From Anaerocolumna xylanovorans DSM 12503 (GTDB taxonomy: Bacteria; Bacillota; Clostridia; Lachnospirales; Lachnospiraceae), in the NCBI RefSeq assembly GCF_900143645.1, contig NZ_FRFD01000007.1, positions 79,428-143,427 of the forward strand: a stretch of DNA of 64,000 bases, read 5' to 3'. The translations under genes were made by a program, and so were the position numbers. Shown piece by piece: positions 58,600 through 64,000 of the stretch (its first letter is position 1; every line of letters starts with the position of its first letter). The notes under the pieces are model-generated. The model searched no databases and had not been told where the DNA came from. It saw nothing but the letters and a program-made list of their open reading frames with translations.

Positions 58600-59205
58600 C
58601 TAGAAAAAATACAATAATTTTCTTAAAATAAAGGAACCAATGTATGTTTCTAAGAGTCCTCCTACCGCAAGTACTATTCCCAAAAGAATTGCAAGAGCCA
58701 AATATCTCAGGATTTTTTCCCTCTTGCCCTTTTTCCCCAGGCTCTCATACCTTAAACTTTTATTCAGCCAAAAGGCTAAACGGAGACTGATAAAGATTAC
58801 CGGTATATAGATGAGATACTGCGGAAAAGTATATCCGATGATAAGAAGTATTCCTTTTAGTTTGTATCTCATCAGAATTACTGTAACGAAAAGGCTTCCC
58901 TGAAATCCGATATAGGTAAGGCACAGCCCAATAAAGGGCAGGCCAAAGGAGGTTATACAAACCAACCAGAACAGAATAAAGTTCTTATAGATATCCCAGT
59001 ATACATATTTTAATAATACAGAATGCTCTATGGGGGTTGTTTTTATCTGGTACAGATAATCGGAGTTTAAAATATTAATATTTCCCCAATAAAAATCCTT
59101 AAAAATCCTGGCAAACAGTATCCCTAATACCGCCCCAAAAGCCACCAGCAATAACCCTGCCTTTATCTCTCCTAATTTGCGTAATTGTTGCTTTAAATAG
59201 TTCAT
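58600..59205 (-). CDS. spoIIM: Stage II sporulation protein M
   Basis: Membrane protein of the SpoIID-SpoIIM-SpoIIP engulfment machinery. About 201 residues, with about five membrane segments, beginning with LLLVAFGAVLGILFARIF and including LFWLVCITSFGLPFIGLCLTYI and a last one (LALAILLGIVLAVGGLLETYI). The topology and size match SpoIIM. Start: ATG (MNYLKQQLRKLGE) after a weak GGGTG; a TTG four codons upstream is possible. It lies between nudF and xerD, as in Bacillus. Confidence 0.9.
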   Translation of the reverse strand: MNYLKQQLRKLGEIKAGLLLVAFGAVLGILFARIFKDFYWGNINILNSDYLYQIKTTPIEHSVLLKYVYWDIYKNFILFWLVCITSFGLPFIGLCLTYIGFQGSLFVTVILMRYKLKGILLIIGYTFPQYLIYIPVIFISLRLAFWLNKSLRYESLGKKGKREKILRYLALAILLGIVLAVGGLLETYIGSFILRKLLYFF

Positions 59206-59259
59206 ACCGGCACCCAACGCTTTTGTCTATATGATAAGCATATGATACCTCTTTTTATT

Positions 59260-59796
59260 TTATCTCTTTTTTTCCTTATAAGCTAAAATCGCTGCAATGG
59301 TTTTTGCATCTTCAATCTGACCTGTAAAAATAAAGTCAACCAATTCCTGGACGGTATAACTCTCAATTGCCACAAATTCATCTTCGTCCAGATGCTGCTC
59401 TGAAGGTATCAGATGTTCTGTGTAATAGATACCGATTTTTTCATTGCAGAAAGCTACGGTGGTATAAAGGTCAATCAAGTGTTCAACCTTCTCTGCACGG
59501 TATCCTGTTTCTTCCTCCAACTCCCTGGCTGCACATGTTTTCATATCTTCTCCGCTGTTTAATCCTCCTGCCGGAATCTCGAGGGTGTATTTTTCAACGG
59601 CATTACGGTATTGTCTTACCATGATAACCTTTCCATCATCCGTCACAGGCACGATAGCTGCAGCTCCCTTGTGTCCGATGAAATCCCATTCAGCTGTCTT
59701 ACCATTGGGCAGCTCCATGGTATCCGCATAAAAATCTATGATATGCCCTTTGTGTATCGGCGTTCTCTTTAAACGTTTATATTCCTTTTTTTCCAT
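59260..59796 (-). CDS. nudF: Nudix hydrolase, ADP-ribose pyrophosphatase type
   Basis: Hydrolyses ADP-ribose to AMP and ribose-5-phosphate. 178 residues. The Nudix box is complete: GGLNSGEDMKTCAARELEEE followed by TGY, fitting G-x5-E-x7-R-E-U-x-E-E-x-G-U. Upstream are GAAAIVPVTDDGKVIMVRQY and EIPAGG, also typical of NudF. It follows proC by about 20 bases and precedes spoIIM by about 55. Confidence 0.94.
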   Translation of the reverse strand: MEKKEYKRLKRTPIHKGHIIDFYADTMELPNGKTAEWDFIGHKGAAAIVPVTDDGKVIMVRQYRNAVEKYTLEIPAGGLNSGEDMKTCAARELEEETGYRAEKVEHLIDLYTTVAFCNEKIGIYYTEHLIPSEQHLDEDEFVAIESYTVQELVDFIFTGQIEDAKTIAAILAYKEKKR

Positions 59797-59816
59797 AAAA
59801 TTTGCCTTTCTTAGAT

Positions 59817-60617
59817 TTATTTATTCAGGGAAACGGACTTTTCATAGCAGGCATCTGTCGCCTTCATAACCGCATTACGAAAGCCGTATTCCTCCAGAGC
59901 TTCCACAGCGGCAATGGTAGTCCCGCCCGGAGAACATACCTGATCTTTTAGCTTACCCGGATGCTCTCCTGTTTCCAGAACCATCTTAGCTGCTCCAAGC
60001 ACAGCCTGTGCAGTCAGCTTATAAGCCTTATCCCTGGGAATTCCGTATTTAACGGCACTGTCTGCCAGGGCTTCAATAAACATATAGACATAAGCCGGCG
60101 AGCTTCCGCTGGCACATACTACGGAATTCATCAGATTCTCATCAAATATCTCAAATTTTCCAAAGGATTGAAAGAACAGGTTAATCAATTCCTTTTCTAC
60201 GGTACTATATTCATCCTTCGAAAAGCACAATGCTGACATTCCTTCTCCTACAAGAGCCGGCGTGTTCGGCATAGCTCTCACAACCCTGATACTCTCTCCA
60301 AGAGCCTGTTTAATAGAATCTATAGTAATTCCCGCTGCAATCGATATGATAATATGGTCACTATTTAAACTCTCTTTGATATCCTTATAAACATCTCCAA
60401 AAAATTGAGGCTTTACTGCAAGAACGATATATTTGCAGGCCTCTGCCAGGGATTTATTGTCTTCTGTATAGGCAACCCCGGTCTTCTGATGGACATATTC
60501 CTTTCTTTCTTCCCTTTTATTGGTAAAGAGTATCGGCTCTGTTCCAAATACCCTGGCTGCCCCTATTATCATAGGCAATCCCATATTGCCGGCTCCGATA
60601 AAACCTATCTTATTCAT
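59817..60617 (-). CDS. proC: Pyrroline-5-carboxylate reductase
   Basis: Last step of proline synthesis. 266 residues from ATG (MNKIGFIGAGNMGLPMI) after AGAGG; 29 upstream in-frame codons include a repeat-like stretch and promoter and are not used. The NAD(P) loop IGFIGAGNMG is at the N-terminus, then ILAVKPQFF-type (IVLAVKPQFF) near residue 70, RAMPNTPALVGEGMSAL near 118, and the signature GSSPAYVYMFIEALADSAVKYG near 160 with PGGTTIAAVEALEE near 235. Confidence 0.96.
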   Translation of the reverse strand: MNKIGFIGAGNMGLPMIIGAARVFGTEPILFTNKREERKEYVHQKTGVAYTEDNKSLAEACKYIVLAVKPQFFGDVYKDIKESLNSDHIIISIAAGITIDSIKQALGESIRVVRAMPNTPALVGEGMSALCFSKDEYSTVEKELINLFFQSFGKFEIFDENLMNSVVCASGSSPAYVYMFIEALADSAVKYGIPRDKAYKLTAQAVLGAAKMVLETGEHPGKLKDQVCSPGGTTIAAVEALEEYGFRNAVMKATDACYEKSVSLNK

Positions 60618-60675
60618 CTTAACCTCTTTTCTGAATACGTTAATCTGTTTCCTATATCCATAAATTTTCCTAGTA

Positions 60676-60704
60676 ATTGTAGTATATTTATCCATATATT
60701 GCAA
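60676..60704 (-). promoter_or_regulatory. Promoter of the proC-nudF-spoIIM-xerD operon
   Basis: TTGCAA (60699-60704) and TACAAT (60676-60681) on the minus strand, 17 bases apart. The 5' leader ends with AAAAGAGGTTAAG before the proC ATG, similar to the ribosome-site part of the repeat family. Confidence 0.6.
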
Positions 60705-60794
60705 TATAAATCTGATAACCGGCAGGGCTGACTATGAGGCATACCGGAATGAGCCTTGACTTTACTGGGTTAATTTGTTAAATTGTTTTGCTTC

Positions 60795-60837
60795 AAAAAA
60801 AGATGGCGAAATTCCTTTTACAGGAATTTCGACCATC
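60795..60837 (-). terminator. Strong terminator after rny
   Basis: In minus-strand sense GATGGTCGAAATTCC pairs with GGAATTTCGCCATC (one bulge), loop of seven bases, then seven T. It begins about 13 bases after the rny stop and separates rny from proC. Confidence 0.95.
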
Positions 60838-60849
60838 CAAAGAACTTCA

Positions 60850-62415
60850 TTATTTAGCGTAATCAGTAACCCTTGATTCCCTGATTACATTCACCTTGAT
60901 CTGACCCGGATACTCTAGTTCAGACTCAATCTGTTTTGATATGTCACGGGCAAGTAAAATCATGTCCGCATCGGATATCTGCTCCGGTACTACCATAATC
61001 CGAACTTCCCTGCCTGCTTGTATCGCAAATGACTTATCTACTCCCTTAAAGCTATTGGAGATATCTTCTAATTGTTTCAACCTGTTTGTGTATGTTTCTA
61101 ATGTCTCTCTTCTGGCACCCGGTCTCGCAGCCGAAATGGTGTCCGCAGCCTGTACAATGCACGCAATCAATGATTCCGGCTCCACATCACCATGATGTGA
61201 TTCCACTGCATTAATTACAATTGCAGATTCCTTATACTTTCTGCACAAATCAACACCGATTTGAATATGTGAGCCTTCCATTTCGTGGTCAACAGATTTA
61301 CCAATATCATGCAGTAATCCGGCTCTCTTTGCCATTCTGATATCAACGCCTATTTCTCCGGCAAGTAAACCGGATAATTGAGCTACTTCAATCGAATGTT
61401 TTAAAGCATTTTGCCCATAACTTGTACGGAACTTCATCTTACCGAGAAGTCTCACAAGTTCAGGATGAATTCCATGAACACCAACCTCTAAAGTTGCCGC
61501 TTCACCTTCTTCACGAATCATGACTTCAACTTCCTTCTGGGCTTTTTCCACCATCTCTTCGATTCTGGCAGGATGAATTCTTCCGTCCACAATCAACTTT
61601 TCAAGGGCTATTCTTGCCACTTCTCTTCTGATGGGATCGAAACCGGATAGAATAACAGCCTCAGGGGTATCATCTATAATAAGATCCACTCCTGTAAGGG
61701 TTTCTAAGGTACGGATATTTCTTCCTTCCCTTCCTATTATCCTTCCTTTCATCTCGTCGTTTGGAAGTTGTACAACGGATATGGTAGTTTCCGCCACATG
61801 ATCTGCTGCGCATTTCTGGATTGCGGTAACAACATAATCCTTTGCTTTTTTGTCTGCTTCTTCTTTTGCTTTGCTTTCAAGTTCCTTAACTAACATTGCA
61901 GTTTCATGCTTAACTTCGTCTTCAACTGTCTTTAAAAGATATTCTTTCGCTTGTTCGGAGGTAAGTCCTGAAATCTTCTCCAGTTCCTGCAGCTGCTGGG
62001 CATGAAGCGTTTCGGCTTCAACCTTGACTTTATCAAGTTCAGCTTCTTTCGCAGTAAGTCTGGATTCTTTCTTCTCAAGTGCTTCGATTTTTCTGTCTAG
62101 GGTCTCTTCCTTGGACAGAACCCTTTTTTCATATCGTTGAACTTCTGCTCGTCTTTCCTTGGTTTCCTTCTCTAACTCATTCTTAGTCTTTAAGGACTCT
62201 TCTTTTGCTTCGAGTAAGGCTTCTCTTTTCTTAGTTTCAGCCGTTTTTAAAGCTTCATCTATGATTTCCCTTGCTTTTTCTTCCGCAGAACCAATCTTAG
62301 CCTCAACAACTTTGACGTGGTAGGAAACAGCAAGCTTCCAGACAAGAGGAACAGCGATGGCCAGGGTCGCTAATATAGCAAAAACTATTTGTACTACATC
62401 TTTTACAACCGGCAC
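60850..62415 (-). CDS. rny: Ribonuclease Y
   Basis: Membrane-anchored endoribonuclease that starts mRNA decay and processing. 521 residues, typical. N-terminal membrane segment (VVQIVFAILATLAIAVPLVW), a long Glu/Lys/Arg-rich coiled coil (residues ~35-200), a KH domain (GRIIGREGRNIRTLETLTGVD near residue 225), and an HD domain with RAGLLHDIGKSVDHEMEGSH near residue 365. The start codon is GTG (MPVVKDVV) after AAGGAGGTG, a strong ribosome site. Confidence 0.98.
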   Translation of the reverse strand: MPVVKDVVQIVFAILATLAIAVPLVWKLAVSYHVKVVEAKIGSAEEKAREIIDEALKTAETKKREALLEAKEESLKTKNELEKETKERRAEVQRYEKRVLSKEETLDRKIEALEKKESRLTAKEAELDKVKVEAETLHAQQLQELEKISGLTSEQAKEYLLKTVEDEVKHETAMLVKELESKAKEEADKKAKDYVVTAIQKCAADHVAETTISVVQLPNDEMKGRIIGREGRNIRTLETLTGVDLIIDDTPEAVILSGFDPIRREVARIALEKLIVDGRIHPARIEEMVEKAQKEVEVMIREEGEAATLEVGVHGIHPELVRLLGKMKFRTSYGQNALKHSIEVAQLSGLLAGEIGVDIRMAKRAGLLHDIGKSVDHEMEGSHIQIGVDLCRKYKESAIVINAVESHHGDVEPESLIACIVQAADTISAARPGARRETLETYTNRLKQLEDISNSFKGVDKSFAIQAGREVRIMVVPEQISDADMILLARDISKQIESELEYPGQIKVNVIRESRVTDYAK

Positions 62416-62464
62416 TGGAGCACCTCCTTATTGAATTTTCATTGTACGAATATACAACATATAA

Positions 62465-62493
62465 ATTTTATACTGTTTTAATGACTATGTCAA
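62465..62493 (-). promoter_or_regulatory. Promoter of rny
   Basis: TTGACA (62488-62493) and TAAAAT (62465-62470) on the minus strand, 17 bases apart; the -10 region reads GTATAAAATT, the same as at mraZ. It lies about 55 bases before the GTG start. I saw no strong terminator between miaB and this promoter. Confidence 0.75.
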
Positions 62494-62617
62494 GTATCCC
62501 CATTAAATTTTTATGCATTATGTCATATTTCACCGAAAATAATCAAAAGAAATGTGAAATCTTACACGATTCAAACAAGGTGTAATGCCCCTCTGTTAAA
62601 CCACTTTCAACGTTTTG

Positions 62618-64000
62618 TCAATTTTTTGCCAATTCTCCAAAATAATAAAATCCCCTGCATTCCGACAGCTTCACTCTGACCAGCTTACCGATAAGGTCTT
62701 CGCTGCCCTTAAAGTGAACCAGACTATTGTTACTTAGCCTGCCGGTTAACAAAGAAGGATTCTGGGAATTTTTCTCTTCCACCAAAACCTCTTCTTCCAT
62801 TCCTTCCATCCTGCCGGTCATTTCCCCGGCTATCCCCTGCACGGTTTTTAAAAGCCTGTCAAACCTTTCCTTTGCCACTGCCTCTTCCACCTGGCCTTCC
62901 ATTACGGCAGCCGGAGTACCGGAACGCTTGGAGTACAGAAATGTATAGGCACTGTCATAACGCACCTTTTTTACAACTTCCAGCGTCTCTAAGAAATCCT
63001 CCTCCGTTTCACCGGGAAAGCCTATAATAATATCCGTGGTAAGGGAGATATCCGGCATGGCAGTTCTGATTTTTTCTGCCAGCTTTAAGTAATCTTCCCT
63101 TGTATAATTCCGGTTCATTTTCTTTAGAATCCTTGTACTGCCGGATTGTACCGGGAGGTGAAGATGCCTGCATATCTTTCCCGAAGTTCTCATTACTTCA
63201 ATCAGCTCATCGGATAAATCCTTGGGATGGGAGGTCATAAAGCGTATTCTCTTAAGGCCCTCTATCTGCTCCAGCCTTGAGAGCAACGCAGCAAAGCTAA
63301 GGGGCTCCTTAAGGCTTTTCCCATAGGAATTAACATTCTGTCCCAAAAGCATAATCTCAACCACACCGTCAGCAACTAATTCTTCCACTTCTTTTACAAT
63401 GTCCTCTGGATTCCTGCTTCTTTCCCTTCCTCTTACATAGGGCACAATACAATAGCTGCAAAAATTATTACAGCCATACATAATATTTACGCCTGCCTTA
63501 AACCGGTATTTCCTCTCACTTGGAAGATCCTCCACAATCAGGCTGGTATCCTTCCAGATGTCGATTATCATGGTTTTGGAACTTAACCGGGTATCCATAA
63601 GTTCCGCCAGCTTAAATATATTATGGGTGCCAAAAATCATATCAACAAAGCGGTAACTTTTCTTGATTTTTTCTACCACTGCATTTTCCTGCATCATACA
63701 GCCGCAAAGAGCAATCATCATATTGGGGTTCTTTCTTTTCAGGCTATTTAGGTAACCCAGCCTTCCATAAACCCTGGTATTGGCATTTTCCCTTACCGTA
63801 CAGGTATTGTACACAACAAAATCGGCTTCTTCTCCTTCTACCTGCACATATCCTATTTTTTCAAGAATTCCCGCAAGCTTTTCAGAGTCCTTGGCATTCA
63901 TCTGGCACCCGAATGTTTGAGTAAAAAAGGTCGGGCGACGTCCTAGCTTCTTTTCAAGTTCCTTCACGTACACCCGGCATTTTGCCATAAAATAATACTG
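62618..64000 (-). CDS. miaB: tRNA-2-methylthio-N6-dimethylallyladenosine synthase MiaB (5' end likely outside the window)
   Basis: Radical SAM methylthiotransferase that modifies i6A37 of tRNAs. At least 456 residues. The first Fe-S cluster Cys are in TQTFGCQMNAKDSE, VYNTCTVREN and ALCGCMMQEN; the radical SAM triad is in MYGCNNFCSYCIVPYVRG near residue 155; a TRAM domain closes the protein. An ATG lies 12 bases from the window edge, but no ribosome site stands before it and the frame stays open: the codons upstream spell QYYF, which in relatives precedes the same Met within a longer N-terminus. I therefore treat the gene as continuing beyond the edge. Confidence 0.95.
   Translation of the reverse strand, partial: QYYFMAKCRVYVKELEKKLGRRPTFFTQTFGCQMNAKDSEKLAGILEKIGYVQVEGEEADFVVYNTCTVRENANTRVYGRLGYLNSLKRKNPNMMIALCGCMMQENAVVEKIKKSYRFVDMIFGTHNIFKLAELMDTRLSSKTMIIDIWKDTSLIVEDLPSERKYRFKAGVNIMYGCNNFCSYCIVPYVRGRERSRNPEDIVKEVEELVADGVVEIMLLGQNVNSYGKSLKEPLSFAALLSRLEQIEGLKRIRFMTSHPKDLSDELIEVMRTSGKICRHLHLPVQSGSTRILKKMNRNYTREDYLKLAEKIRTAMPDISLTTDIIIGFPGETEEDFLETLEVVKKVRYDSAYTFLYSKRSGTPAAVMEGQVEEAVAKERFDRLLKTVQGIAGEMTGRMEGMEEEVLVEEKNSQNPSLLTGRLSNNSLVHFKGSEDLIGKLVRVKLSECRGFYYFGELAKN

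Noticed and set aside
1..64000. tRNA, rRNA, insertion sequence, prophage or toxin-antitoxin genes
   Set aside because: None was recognised by eye; intergenic gaps are short and filled by promoters, terminators or the hairpin elements.

Overview
The window is 64 kb of a low-GC, spore-forming, flagellated Firmicute chromosome. Gene content and order (codY beside a flagellar operon, ftsZ-spoIIGA-sigE-sigG, nudF-spoIIM-xerD, a PASTA kinase/phosphatase cluster, a MurE with the meso-diaminopimelate signature DNPR) point to the Clostridia. The protein style suggests a Lachnospiraceae member related to Anaerocolumna/Lachnoclostridium; that genus-level guess is inference. Nearly every gene is on the minus strand; only a ylmC-like gene, a licR-type regulator and a DAHP synthase are on the plus strand. 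No rRNA, tRNA, CRISPR array, prophage or insertion sequence was seen.

Layout. 1-5 kb: start of the flagellar basal-body/export operon (flgB, flgC, fliE, fliF, fliG, fliH, fliI cut by the edge). 5-13 kb: codY, topA, dprA, comM-like yifB, nrdR, a ylmC-like gene and a secreted MBL-fold lipoprotein. 13-17.5 kb: sigG, sigE, spoIIGA and ftsZ. 17.5-30 kb: a cell-wall and division cluster (divIB, murA, ftsW, murD, mraY, spoVD, pbpB, ftsL-like, rsmH, mraZ) read from one promoter with an array of MraZ-type boxes; murG, murB and ftsA are absent, and murE/murF lie about 15 kb away. 30-47 kb: lgt, ychF, thiN, rpe, rsgA, prkC, prpC, rlmN, rsmB, a YugP-like peptidase, fmt, def, priA, murF, murE. 47-55 kb: a self-contained beta-glucoside-type PTS operon (IIB, IIC, IIA, GH1 glycosidase, its own HPr and Enzyme I) with a divergent LicR-type activator. 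55-64 kb: a His-rich YmaF-like gene, a DUF1653-like gene, DAHP synthase, xerD, spoIIM, nudF, proC, rny and miaB (running off the right edge).

Most notable observations. (1) A dispersed family of two-hairpin intercistronic elements, about ten full or partial copies, whose stems differ between copies but keep pairing; several end in a Shine-Dalgarno sequence that serves the next gene, and some encode the last codons of the previous one. (2) The PTS operon has a dedicated HPr with His15 intact but Arg instead of Ser at position 46, and a GH1 enzyme whose acid/base Glu is Gln. (3) A perfect TTGACA-17-TATAAT promoter upstream of murE is followed within about 25 bases by a strong terminator hairpin, suggesting attenuation or a small RNA. 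(4) Four AAGTGG-type boxes at exactly 10-bp spacing, plus a fifth in the promoter, sit at mraZ. (5) A spoIIGA promoter has the unusual long spacer known for Spo0A-activated spoIIG.

Promoter and terminator calls come from reading motifs by eye, and functions from recognised family motifs; no database search was possible.
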